DNA from: Desulfococcus sp041737845
Lineage (GTDB): Bacteria > Desulfobacterota > Desulfobacteria > Desulfobacterales > Desulfococcaceae
Reading direction: 5' to 3'
NCBI RefSeq assembly: GCF_041737845.1
Contig: NZ_JBGSQX010000010.1
Location: forward strand, 1-19,256
DNA length: 19,256 nucleotides
Every line of letters begins with the position of its first letter. The stretch's first letter is position 1. Positions 1-7,227 of the stretch are shown piece after piece. The notes beneath the pieces are model-generated. The model searched no databases. It was given only the letters and a program-made list of their open reading frames with translations, and was not told where the DNA came from. A program made the translations under genes and the position numbers.

Positions 1-77
1 TCAAGCACTTTTTTCGCCCTCTTGCTGAAACCGAAAAAACCGCACTCCCACACACCCTTCATTCAAAAAACCCAGGC

Positions 78-106
78 TTTTTACTGCCTTCTTCACTTCC
101 CGTCAA
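78..106 (-). promoter_or_regulatory. Promoter-like element B pointing out of the window
   Basis: TTGACG (106-101) is followed after 17 bases by TAAAAA (83-78) on the minus strand. Each hexamer is close to the sigma-70 consensus. As in element A, a short A-run and a C precede the TTGAC. It lies about 114 bases beyond element A, and another TTGA is cut by the window edge at 4-1. Confidence 0.4.
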
Positions 107-130
107 GGGCTTTTTCTGCTAACCTCAAAA

Positions 131-175
131 AAACAAAAAAACCTGCCGACCGTCGCCCTTCCTGTCGGTAAGCAG
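131..175 (-). terminator. Probable Rho-independent terminator after tyrS
   Basis: Read on the minus strand, CCGAC (168-164) pairs with GTCGG (150-146) across a 13-base loop. CTG/CAG can extend the stem with a bulge. A T-rich tract of seven Ts, a G and more Ts (142-131) follows. It would end the rny-tyrS transcript. The stem is short, and the element also lies between the two outward promoters, so it could instead belong to a short leader RNA. Confidence 0.5.
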
Positions 176-191
176 ACCCAAACGGACCCAT

Positions 192-220
192 AACCTACAA
201 AATTACCCCAACATTGTCAA
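192..220 (-). promoter_or_regulatory. Promoter-like element A pointing out of the window
   Basis: On the minus strand a perfect -35 TTGACA (220-215) is followed after 17 bases by TAGGTT (197-192), which has T-A at the start and T at the end as in TATAAT. An A-tract lies directly upstream of the -35, as in an UP element. Transcription would start near 185 and run towards position 1. The -10 match is weak, so this is a prediction. Confidence 0.5.
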
Positions 221-302
221 GAGGTTTTTTTGGATTGCGGAACTTTTTATTTTCCCCGCACCGAATCGAAACGGACGCTGCCGGGAACAGATGCGTCGCA
301 TT

Positions 303-1589
303 TCATTTTTCCAGCAGTATTTTATGATAACGCTTTTTTCCGGCCCTGAGGAGCATATTTGCGTCTTTGAAATCATTTTTCGTTACCACATAATCGGCGG
401 ACGCGATACGCTCACCGTTGATATAGGCCCCACCCTGCTCAATCAGCCTTCGGGCAGCCCCTCCGGAGGCTGCAAGCCCCGCCATGTGTAGAACCTTGAA
501 GGCGCAGATGCCACCTGCGAGAACCAACTCGTTTATGACCGTGCAGGGAACGGAGTCATCACTCTCCTTCTCATCTCTTGGGATAGAACTGGAAGGCAGC
601 ACATCGCCTGGAACCACCCGGAACCCGAACATGCTGCCAGCGGCGTTGCAGGCGCCAACGGCTTCCTCCAATCCATGGGCAAGGGCTGTGGCCTCAAATG
701 CCAAAACGGCTTTGGCGCAGTTCAGTTTTTCTCCATCGAGGTGAGCCACCGCCTTGATTTCCATCATTGGAAGAAACGTAAACAAGGCCAGAAAGCGCTC
801 GACATCCGCGTCCTCCGTATTGATCCAAAACTGATAATATTCATATGGGGATGTCCTGGACGGGTCGAGCCATATCGCTCCCTTGTGGGTCTTTCCCATT
901 TTGATGCCGCTGCTGGTCATGATGAGGGGAAACGTGATGCCGAAAGCAGGTTTTTTAAAGACCCGCCTGATCAGCTCAATCCCGGCGACGATATTCCCCC
1001 ATTGATCGCTGCCCCCCATTTGAAGCCCGCAATCGTATTTGTCGAAGAGCGTCATGAAATCATATGCCTGAAGGATCATATAGTTGAATTCGATGAAATT
1101 GAGCCCTTCTTCTGAATCAAGGCGCATGCGATAGCTTTCGGCCTTGATCATGCGATTCACGCTGAAATGCCGTCCGATGTCTCTCAGCATCGGAATATAT
1201 TCAAGCTTCGTCAGCCAGTCGGCATTGTTCAGCATCAGGGCTTTTCCGCCCGAGAAGTCTATGAAATGGGATAGCTGCCCTTGAATGCCCGCCACGTTTT
1301 GTTCGATGGACTCATGGGTCAAGAGCGTGCGCATTTCGGTTTTTCCGCTGGGATCGCCGATCAACCCCGTACCCCCGCCAACCAGGGCAATGGGCCGATG
1401 GCCGGCGCGCTGCATGTGAGACAGGGCCATAATGGGCACGAGACTGCCGACATGCAGACTGGAAGCCGTTGGATCGAACCCAATGTAACATGACCGACCT
1501 CCGGCATTAAAATGTTCATATAGTTCTGCATCATGGGTTGTCTGTTCAACAAACCCCCGTTCCTTGAGCGTATCCACGATGTTCGCCAT
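303..1589 (-). CDS. tyrS: Tyrosine--tRNA ligase
   Basis: Cytoplasmic class I aminoacyl-tRNA synthetase that activates tyrosine with ATP and charges tRNA-Tyr. The 428 residues match the bacterial TyrS length. The nucleotide-binding HIGH motif appears as HVGS (residues 46-49) after GFDPTASSL. The tyrosine/ATP pocket segment QMGGSDQWGN is at about 190-199. The KMSKS loop reads KMGKT (230-234). A C-terminal S4 RNA-binding domain covers about 362-428 (segment ARRLIEQGGAYING). The ATG at 1589 has a GGTGG ribosome-binding site six bases upstream, beginning right after the rny stop codon, so the two genes are probably translated from one mRNA. No T-box or other riboswitch is visible because the gene directly follows rny. 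Confidence 0.97.
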   Translation of the reverse strand: MANIVDTLKERGFVEQTTHDAELYEHFNAGGRSCYIGFDPTASSLHVGSLVPIMALSHMQRAGHRPIALVGGGTGLIGDPSGKTEMRTLLTHESIEQNVAGIQGQLSHFIDFSGGKALMLNNADWLTKLEYIPMLRDIGRHFSVNRMIKAESYRMRLDSEEGLNFIEFNYMILQAYDFMTLFDKYDCGLQMGGSDQWGNIVAGIELIRRVFKKPAFGITFPLIMTSSGIKMGKTHKGAIWLDPSRTSPYEYYQFWINTEDADVERFLALFTFLPMMEIKAVAHLDGEKLNCAKAVLAFEATALAHGLEEAVGACNAAGSMFGFRVVPGDVLPSSSIPRDEKESDDSVPCTVINELVLAGGICAFKVLHMAGLAASGGAARRLIEQGGAYINGERIASADYVVTKNDFKDANMLLRAGKKRYHKILLEK

Positions 1590-1600
1590 GTCATTCCACC

Positions 1601-3163
1601 TTACTTGTTTGCATATTCAACCGCCCGCGTTTCTCGGATTACCATCACCTTGATCTGCCCCGGAAAAGTCAGCGATTCTTCAATTTTTTTAACGATGTCC
1701 TTGCTCATGAGGAGGGTATCCTCGTCAGACACCAGACTGCTTTCAACCATCACCCGGATCTCGCGTCCGGCCTGGATGGCATAGGAGTCGACAACACCCT
1801 GAAATGAGTTAGCAATATTTTCGAGATCCTCAAGCCGCTTAACATAATTTTCAAGCAACTCCTTCCGGGCGCCGGGCCTTGCTCCGGACAGACCGTCGGC
1901 CGCCTGAACCAGCAAGGCATATACGGATGCGGGGGGGATGTCTTCATGATGGGCGGCAACGGCATGGACAACCTTGGCGGATTCACCAAATTTTTTCAAG
2001 AGTTTTGACCCTATGACCGCATGCGGCCCCTCCACCTCGTGGTCAATGGCCTTTCCAATATCATGGAGCAATCCCATTCGCCTTGCAAGTTTTTCGTTGA
2101 GCCCGAGCTCCGCCGCCATGATCCCGCACAGAAAGCCAACCTCAATAGAATGCTGAAGGACATTCTGGGCATAGCTGGTTCGAAATTTGAGCTGGCCGAT
2201 GTACTTTATCAACTCATTGTGGATCCCATGAACCCCCAAATCGAAAGCAGCCTGTTCACCCGACTCCTTTATGGTGATATCAATCTCCTTCCCAACCTTT
2301 TTCACAATATCCTCAATTCGGGCAGGGTGAATTCTGCCATCCGAAATCAACCGCGTCAGAGCAATTCTGGCGACCTCTCTTCTGACAGGATTGAATCCCG
2401 ATAAGATTACGGCTTCCGGAGTATCGTCGATAATCAGATCTATGCCGGTGGCCGCCTCCAACGCTCGAATATTGCGCCCCTCTCTTCCGATAATGCGGCC
2501 TTTCATCTCATCGTTGGGGAGTTGTACAACGGAAACCGTCCTTTCAGCCACAAAATCGGCAGCATACCGCTGAATAGCCGTTGCGATGATCTTTTTGGAT
2601 TTTTTGTCCGCATCCTCTTTGGCCTCGCTCTCAATCCGCTTGATGAGCTTTGCCCCTTCGTAACGGGCCTCGTTTTCCATGGCACGAATCAAAAGCTCTT
2701 TTGCCTGTTCGGCAGTCAATCCGGATATTTTTTCAAGCTGATCCCTCTGCGATTGAATCAACTCATTGTAACGCAGCTCCTCTGCCAGAACATCCTCTTC
2801 CTTCTTTGCAATGTCAGTTTCCCTTTTAATGAAATCGTTCTCTTTCTGCTGGAGATGTTCGCTCTTTCGATCAATATTTTCTTCCTTCTGGATTAACCGT
2901 TTTTCTTGCTTCTTCAGCTCAGCGCGGGTTTCTCTTGTTTCTGCGTCAAATTCGCTCTTCATCATGAGAAGCTTATCTTTTGCTTCCAGCATTGACTCTT
3001 TAACGACAGTATCCGCTTTTCGTTTAGCATCATCAAGGATGCGCTTCGCCTCTTCATCCGCACCTTTAATTTTTTGGGTTTGAATCTGTCCTTTCACCCA
3101 ATAGGCTATCCCGACCCCTATGCCGGCGCCGAGCAAGCCAATAAAAAAACTATATTCACTCAT
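1601..3163 (-). CDS. rny: Ribonuclease Y
   Basis: Membrane-anchored endoribonuclease that starts decay or processing of many mRNAs. The architecture is complete: an N-terminal membrane helix (residues about 4-22), a long charged coiled coil (about 30-190), a KH RNA-binding domain with GRIIGREGRN (222-231), and an HD metal-dependent phosphohydrolase domain with catalytic HD at 367-368 (LLHDIGK). I chose the ATG at 3163, giving 520 residues, the usual family length. It has GGGAG about eight bases upstream; the in-frame ATG at 3184 lies before that site and would add seven atypical residues. tyrS follows after 11 bases. The gene is preceded by a structured untranslated stretch and, further up, the 6S RNA gene on the same strand. 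The YmdB-type phosphoesterase gene that follows rny in many bacteria is not here. Confidence 0.96.
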   Translation of the reverse strand: MSEYSFFIGLLGAGIGVGIAYWVKGQIQTQKIKGADEEAKRILDDAKRKADTVVKESMLEAKDKLLMMKSEFDAETRETRAELKKQEKRLIQKEENIDRKSEHLQQKENDFIKRETDIAKKEEDVLAEELRYNELIQSQRDQLEKISGLTAEQAKELLIRAMENEARYEGAKLIKRIESEAKEDADKKSKKIIATAIQRYAADFVAERTVSVVQLPNDEMKGRIIGREGRNIRALEAATGIDLIIDDTPEAVILSGFNPVRREVARIALTRLISDGRIHPARIEDIVKKVGKEIDITIKESGEQAAFDLGVHGIHNELIKYIGQLKFRTSYAQNVLQHSIEVGFLCGIMAAELGLNEKLARRMGLLHDIGKAIDHEVEGPHAVIGSKLLKKFGESAKVVHAVAAHHEDIPPASVYALLVQAADGLSGARPGARKELLENYVKRLEDLENIANSFQGVVDSYAIQAGREIRVMVESSLVSDEDTLLMSKDIVKKIEESLTFPGQIKVMVIRETRAVEYANK

Positions 3164-3184
3164 GAAGCATCTCCCTGTAAACAT

Positions 3185-3540
3185 CCATAACCGGCATTAA
3201 CAGCGCACCCTTATGGGGACTGCTGTCCAAACTTTACCGCTGATATCCATGCAATAAATAATAGTTGAAAAACCTAACACATCCGTCCCGCATACGCTCC
3301 GTCTTCTTGCGTTTAAACGTCGAAAACAGATATCCGTTGCCTCCCTCGGCAATAGCCTTAGGGAACCGCAGAAACCCGTCTGCGCGTCTTATTGACCCAA
3401 CTTATTGTAAATACATATTAAGTTATCAGGAATAGGTGGTATGACGAACGGATACATTGGATGGGCTGGAAAAGAGGTGCATTGCATTCAGGTGATCTAT
3501 GAGAAAACCCAAATTAGGCAACATATGCATAAAGAGGTTT
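3185..3540 (-). promoter_or_regulatory. Structured leader region between 6S RNA and rny
   Basis: No protein gene fits here. On the minus strand there is a possible -10 TACAAT (3409-3404), but no good -35 17 bases upstream. Downstream of it lie three clean hairpins: CGCAGA/TCTGCG (3384-3367); TCCCT/AGGGA enclosing GGC-TATT-GCC (3364-3342); and CAGC/GCTG enclosing CCC-CATAA-GGG (3225-3201). The last sits about 25 bases upstream of the rny ribosome-binding site. These are compatible with a long rny 5' UTR that folds. No known riboswitch class was recognised. Confidence 0.4.
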
Positions 3541-3544
3541 TATA

Positions 3545-3724
3545 TCCCCCACCATTGTGCCGTGTTGGCAGGCCTTTGAACCTAAGGTCCAAAGTGGGCG
3601 CCTTATGGTTTCTTTAGGCTTTTCTGTAGGAACAGAACATGCTCACCAAAACCGAGAAAGGCCCCCGTTTAATTATCTGTTGGATCAAAGCGCTTCTTCC
3701 AATCACGAACACGGCAGGGGAAAT
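3545..3724 (-). ncRNA. ssrS: 6S RNA
   Basis: 6S RNA mimics an open promoter and binds the housekeeping sigma factor-RNA polymerase holoenzyme, damping transcription in stationary phase. On the minus strand the 5' part CCCCTGCCGTGTT (3720-3708) pairs with AACACGGCA (3566-3558) and GGGG (about 3550-3546), giving the closing stem. A large bubble follows, then a terminal arm: GGGGGCCTT pairs with AAGGCGCCC with one mismatch, GGTTT with AAACC, and TTCTG with CAGAA. The segment GGTGAGCATG (3647-3638) is identical to a stretch in Escherichia coli 6S RNA, followed by a matching AAGCCT. In the 3' strand of the bubble, CTTTGGACC-TTA-GGTTCAAAG (3594-3574) forms the same hairpin as CCTTGAACC/GGTTCAAGG in E. 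coli. Length is about 180 nt against 184 in E. coli. The ends are estimates from the fold and the ATTTC start. Recognition was by eye from memory, without a covariance search. Confidence 0.9.
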
Positions 3725-3730
3725 ACCATC

Positions 3731-3758
3731 AATTTAAATAAAACCTTTGCTTCGGCAA
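3731..3758 (-). promoter_or_regulatory. Possible ssrS promoter
   Basis: TTGCCG (about 3758-3753) is followed after 16 bases by TAAATT (3736-3731) on the minus strand, six bases before the ATTTCCCC presumed to be the RNA start at 3724. Both hexamers match the sigma-70 consensus only partly. The placement relative to the RNA 5' end is the main support. Confidence 0.4.
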
Positions 3759-3804
3759 ATGCGATACGTTTGGCAATTACCCGTTTGCTGTATTATTTCC
3801 AGAC

Positions 3805-3816
3805 TCTCAATTGAGA
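3805..3816. repeat. 12-bp perfect palindrome upstream of ssrS
   Basis: TCTCAATTGAGA is a perfect inverted repeat about 80 bases upstream of the presumed 6S RNA start. It could be a binding site for a dimeric regulator. Nothing else supports that, and short palindromes also occur by chance. Confidence 0.25.
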
Positions 3817-4140
3817 CCGCAGCCGATTTGGCATTGTGTGGATCGGTTTCGTGTTTACCAGAATCATTTTAACCTGTCATAAACCCCAGGTTTTGGTATG
3901 ATCATAAAGCCTTCTCACCTGATTGAGGCCTATTTTATCCTTTCATGCACCAATGATTACCACGAACACACGACAAGCCAACCCACATACACTCATATTT
4001 TTTGGCACTCGAATCGCCGATATGAAATCGATCTCCCCGCCCACCGGAAACCTTGGCGGGCATGAGTTTATATACCCGATCCAGCGCCTGAAATCAAAGC
4101 AACATATCTCTTTTTGGCGAGAAAATGCCCATATTATCCG

Positions 4141-4368
4141 TTATTCATCCCAATTTCCTGGATAACTATAGGCTTCGAGCACAAAGAAAGTCAAGATTTT
4201 TTGCGCCGCCCGATGCGCCTTCCCATTGTCTGCTCCGCAGATTTTCCGCGTGAAAACAGCCGTCCCGGATTTGCGATGCCGCTGCAGGTCGCGCTTGAGT
4301 TTCAGCAATGTGTCTTCAGAAAAGCATGCTTCTGATGTTTCATGAAAAAAGGCAATCCATGATGCCAT
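4141..4368 (-). CDS. Doubtful small ORF overlapping the ATP synthase terminator
   Basis: An open frame of 75 codons starts at ATG 4368 and ends with TAA at 4141. The product is hydrophilic and basic, with a stretch TLLKLKRDLQRHRKSG, and has no membrane segment or motif I recognise. An AAGG lies six bases before the ATG, and codon choice is not obviously random. Against it, the first eight codons are made from the terminator hairpin, so the start may be an accident; the frame also stays open upstream into atpC. It could be a small gene, a decayed remnant or noise. Confidence 0.25.
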   Translation of the reverse strand: MASWIAFFHETSEACFSEDTLLKLKRDLQRHRKSGTAVFTRKICGADNGKAHRAAQKILTFFVLEAYSYPGNWDE

Positions 4369-4383
4369 GGCTTGCCTTTTTTT
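4345..4383 (-). terminator. Strong bidirectional terminator after atpC
   Basis: On the minus strand an A-run leads into GGCAAGCCATG, a four-base loop, CATGGATTGCC and six Ts. The 11-bp stem has a single mismatch. A run of seven Ts on the other side makes it able to work in both directions. It lies about 35 bases after the atpC stop and closes the ATP synthase operon. Confidence 0.9.
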
Positions 4384-4417
4384 CGTTTGATAGGGTCGAT
4401 TTAAGATCTGCTTGAAT

Positions 4418-4831
4418 TTACCCTTTGGATGAGGCGACCTTAATACGGTGGAGGGCTCTATCAAGAGCTGCTTTTGCTCTTGCATAGTCCATCTTTTCCT
4501 TCTGGGCTTCTTCCAATCGTTTTTGTGCTCTCACTAGAGCCGATCTGGCCCGATCGATATCGATATCGCGTCTCCGTTCTGCAGATTCAGCCAGTATCGT
4601 TACCTTGTCAGGCAGGGCTTCAGCAAAACCGCCACTAATAAAGATATGCCGTTCGACGCCGTTTGCATCCTTGTATCGTACCGTGCCCATGTTGAGAGTG
4701 GTTAAAAATGGCGTATGCCCGCGCAAAATGCCAAACTCACCCAGCGTGCCCGGCGCTACAACGATCTGAACATCCTCGCTGACGACAGATTTATCAGGGG
4801 TAACAATCTCTAATCTAATATTTTCAGCCAT
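4418..4831 (-). CDS. atpC: F1 ATP synthase epsilon subunit
   Basis: Central-stalk subunit that, with gamma, couples c-ring rotation to catalysis and can inhibit ATP hydrolysis. The 137 residues show the N-terminal beta-sandwich (about 1-85, with TPDKSVVSEDV and APGTLGEFGILRGHTPFLTTL) and a C-terminal helical hairpin (about 88-137, rich in Ala, Arg and Glu), so it is the full two-domain form. The ATG at 4831 follows GAGGG at a good distance. It is the last gene of the cluster, 27 bases after atpD, and is followed by a strong terminator. A small hairpin fills the gap to atpD. Confidence 0.96.
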   Translation of the reverse strand: MAENIRLEIVTPDKSVVSEDVQIVVAPGTLGEFGILRGHTPFLTTLNMGTVRYKDANGVERHIFISGGFAEALPDKVTILAESAERRRDIDIDRARSALVRAQKRLEEAQKEKMDYARAKAALDRALHRIKVASSKG

Positions 4832-4843
4832 AATTTTTCCCTC

Positions 4844-4858
4844 GCAACCGTCAGTTGC
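4844..4858 (-). other. Small hairpin between atpD and atpC
   Basis: GCAAC-TGACG-GTTGC starts directly after the atpD stop codon and ends just before the GAGGG ribosome-binding site of atpC. Such a hairpin could affect mRNA processing or atpC translation. This is only a structural observation. Confidence 0.4.
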
Positions 4859-6274
4859 TTAAGCCTCAGCCATGCCTTTGGCTTTTTCAAGAACTTCTTC
4901 AATTCCGCCTACCATGTAGAAAGCCTGTTCGGGTATATCATCATGCTTGCCATCCACGATTTCCTTAAAAGCCCGGATATTGTCTTCGATCTTGACGTAT
5001 TTTCCGGCTTTTCCGGTAAAGGTCTCCGCAACGTGGAACGGCTGTGACAAAAACCGCTGCATTTTTCTTGCCCTGGAAACGGTGAGTCGGTCTTCCTCGG
5101 AGAGCTCCTCGATTCCAAGTATGGCTATAATATCCTGGAGTTCTTTGTATTTCTGCAGAATCTTTTGAACACTCCGTGCGACCAGGTAATGTTCTTCCCC
5201 GATGTAGCTTGCGTCCAAAATTCTCGATGTGGAATCCAATGGATCCACAGCCGGATAAATTCCCAGCTCTGCAATCTGACGCGACAGAACCACGGTGCCG
5301 TCAAGGTGGGCAAAGGTTGTCGCCGGTGCCGGGTCGGTAAGGTCGTCGGCAGGAACGTAAACACACTGTACAGCGGTAATCGATCCCTTGTCCGTGGAGG
5401 TGATCCGTTCTTGAAGGGCACCGAGATCGACTGCCAGAGTGGGCTGGTACCCAACGGCGGAGGGCATGCGGCCGAGAAGAGCGGATACCTCTGAACCGGC
5501 CTGCGTAAACCGGAAAATATTGTCGATGAAGATCAGCACGTCCTGACCTTCAATATCCCTGAAATACTCCGCCGCTGTCAGGGCGGAAAGCGCCACCCTG
5601 GCCCGCGCTCCGGGCGGTTCCGTCATCTGGCCGTAAATCAGCGCAGCTTTCGGTAACACCCCAGAATCCTTCATTTCATGATAAAGGTCATTTCCCTCAC
5701 GGGTCCGCTCTCCGACGCCGGCAAAGACGGAGATACCGCCGTGCTGCATGGCGATGTTATGCACCATTTCCATCATGATAACCGTCTTGCCGACGCCGGC
5801 ACCGCCAAACATGCCCATTTTACCGCCGCGGGGGAACGGTACCAGAAGATCGATGACCTTTACGCCGGTTTCAAGAACACGGACGGTTGTGTCCTGCTCC
5901 GTAAACTTAGGCGCAAGGCGATGAATGGGCATCATTTTTTCCTGGCTGACGGGACCGAGACCATCCACGGGCCGCCCAACGACATTCAGAACCCTGCCGA
6001 GTCCGGCCTCGCCGACGGGCATCATGATGGGAGAGCCCGTATCCTTGACAGACATACCTCTAACCAGACCGTCAGTGACATCCATGGCGATCGTGCGAAC
6101 GACATTATCTCCCAGGTGCTGCGCAACCTCAACGACCAGGTTGTCTGCCTCATCGCTGATCGCGGGGTTCGAAATCAGAAGTGCTGTCAAAATAGTGGGG
6201 AGTTTTCCTTGTTCGAACTCCACATCCACAACAGGCCCAATTACCTGCGAAATTTTACCGATATTTTCTCCCAT
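4859..6274 (-). CDS. atpD: F1 ATP synthase beta subunit (catalytic)
   Basis: Catalytic subunit of the alpha3-beta3 hexamer that makes or hydrolyses ATP at the cytoplasmic face of the membrane. The 471 residues match the family length. The Walker A loop GGAGVGKT is at residues 157-164. Other visible signatures are GERTREGNDLY, with the catalytic glutamate of GER, the Walker B region LIFIDNIFRF, and ALLGRMPSAVGYQPTLA, which faces gamma. The N-terminal beta-barrel starts at GKISQVIGPVVDVEF. The ATG at 6274 has GGAGG seven bases upstream. It lies 44 bases after atpG and 27 bases before atpC. Confidence 0.98.
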   Translation of the reverse strand: MGENIGKISQVIGPVVDVEFEQGKLPTILTALLISNPAISDEADNLVVEVAQHLGDNVVRTIAMDVTDGLVRGMSVKDTGSPIMMPVGEAGLGRVLNVVGRPVDGLGPVSQEKMMPIHRLAPKFTEQDTTVRVLETGVKVIDLLVPFPRGGKMGMFGGAGVGKTVIMMEMVHNIAMQHGGISVFAGVGERTREGNDLYHEMKDSGVLPKAALIYGQMTEPPGARARVALSALTAAEYFRDIEGQDVLIFIDNIFRFTQAGSEVSALLGRMPSAVGYQPTLAVDLGALQERITSTDKGSITAVQCVYVPADDLTDPAPATTFAHLDGTVVLSRQIAELGIYPAVDPLDSTSRILDASYIGEEHYLVARSVQKILQKYKELQDIIAILGIEELSEEDRLTVSRARKMQRFLSQPFHVAETFTGKAGKYVKIEDNIRAFKEIVDGKHDDIPEQAFYMVGGIEEVLEKAKGMAEA

Positions 6275-6318
6275 TTAAAAACCTCCAATATAAACGCTTA
6301 TGTCCGTATTATGTTTGT

Positions 6319-7212
6319 TTAACCTTTGAGGGCCTCAGCACCGCCGACAATATCCATCAATTCCGACGTGATGGCCGCCTGACGTGCTTTGTTGTAGGTA
6401 AGGGTCAGGCTGTCTATCATATCGTTGCAGGCTTTGGTTGCATTGTCCATTGCCGTCATGCGCGCCGCGTGCTCACTGGTCGATGTCTCGAGCAATGCTC
6501 TGTATATCTGAACAAACACATTTTTCGGCAGCATGTCGCCGAGCAGCTCTGCTGGGGACGGCTCGCAGATATGCTCCGCCAGAAACGGCATGTCTTCAGA
6601 AGCCGCTTCAGCGTCCTCGACCTCGATCGGCGGAATCGGCAATAACTGCTTTAAAACCGCAACCTGCCGCGCCATGCTGACAAATTCGGAATAGATCAGG
6701 TAGACCTCATCATACTCCCCGTCTAAAAATCCGTCGATCAGCTTTCTTCCGGCATTTGCAGCGACACCGAATTCGAACTTTCCACCAACGACGCCTAAAT
6801 ATGTATCGGCAATCGTATGCTTACTGTTTCTGGCCCAATCCCGTCCTTTTTTGCCGAAATTGGTGAACGAGACATCAATGTCCTGTCCGGCTTTTTCTTT
6901 GAAAAACGACAAGGCCCGGTTGATGAGGTTGGAATTAAACCCGCCGCAAAGGCCTCGATCAGACGTACATAATACGACATTAATTTTTTTGGTTTCCTCA
7001 CGCGGAATCAGCAAAGGGCTGGCCTCTTCCCCAGCGCTTTCCGCAAGACTTCCCAGGACTTCGGAGAATTTCGACGCATACGGCCGAAATCCCTCCATCT
7101 TGCCCTGAGCGCCGCGCAGCTTTGAAGCGGCCACCATATTCATGGCTTTTGTGATCTGCTTCGTCTTTTTGACTGCGGCGATCTTAAGCTGAACATCCTT
7201 TAAAGTTGCCAT
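6319..7212 (-). CDS. atpG: F1 ATP synthase gamma subunit
   Basis: Central rotor shaft that turns inside alpha3-beta3. The 297 residues begin with the family N-terminal helix (LKDVQLKIAAVKKTKQITKA, MVAASKLR) and end with the matching C-terminal helix (ARMTAMDNATKACNDMIDSL, TLTYNKARQAAIT), which together form the coiled coil. The segment SDRGLCGGFNSNLI is the conserved start of the globular domain. The protein is slightly longer than E. coli gamma because of an acidic stretch around residues 195-225. The ATG at 7212 follows GAGGG; it starts 15 bases after the atpA stop. Confidence 0.96.
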   Translation of the reverse strand: MATLKDVQLKIAAVKKTKQITKAMNMVAASKLRGAQGKMEGFRPYASKFSEVLGSLAESAGEEASPLLIPREETKKINVVLCTSDRGLCGGFNSNLINRALSFFKEKAGQDIDVSFTNFGKKGRDWARNSKHTIADTYLGVVGGKFEFGVAANAGRKLIDGFLDGEYDEVYLIYSEFVSMARQVAVLKQLLPIPPIEVEDAEAASEDMPFLAEHICEPSPAELLGDMLPKNVFVQIYRALLETSTSEHAARMTAMDNATKACNDMIDSLTLTYNKARQAAITSELMDIVGGAEALKG

Positions 7213-7227
7213 AAAATTGCGCCCTCG

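Larger units (their letters stand above)
1..302. other. Gap downstream of tyrS without a protein gene
   Basis: This stretch beyond the tyrS stop contains no convincing reading frame on either strand. It is A/T-rich with long A/T homopolymer runs. On the minus strand it holds two complete promoter-like elements, a possible third cut by the window edge, and one hairpin followed by a T-rich tract; these are listed separately. The gene served by the promoters lies beyond position 1 and cannot be seen. Confidence 0.7.
3725..4344. other. Gap upstream of ssrS with no confident gene
   Basis: This 620-base stretch between ssrS and the ATP synthase terminator holds the possible ssrS promoter, the palindrome at 3805-3816, two weak hairpins (AACCTG/CAGGTT around 3871-3892; CCCGCC/GGCGGG at 4036-4060) and one doubtful small minus-strand ORF listed separately. 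Open frames on the plus strand have unremarkable sequences and no clear ribosome-binding site. No zapA gene, which I would look for next to ssrS, fits on either strand. Confidence 0.5.

Noticed and set aside
3185..3410. Second 6S-like RNA or a known riboswitch in the rny leader
   Set aside because: The hairpins do not form a closing stem around a bubble, and I recognise no riboswitch consensus.
3557..3814. Open frame of 85 codons on the plus strand
   Set aside because: Most of it is the complement of the 6S RNA gene, which explains the sequence better.
3923..4165. Open frame of 80 codons on the plus strand
   Set aside because: No domain, no clear ribosome-binding site, and an unremarkable composition in a non-coding gap.
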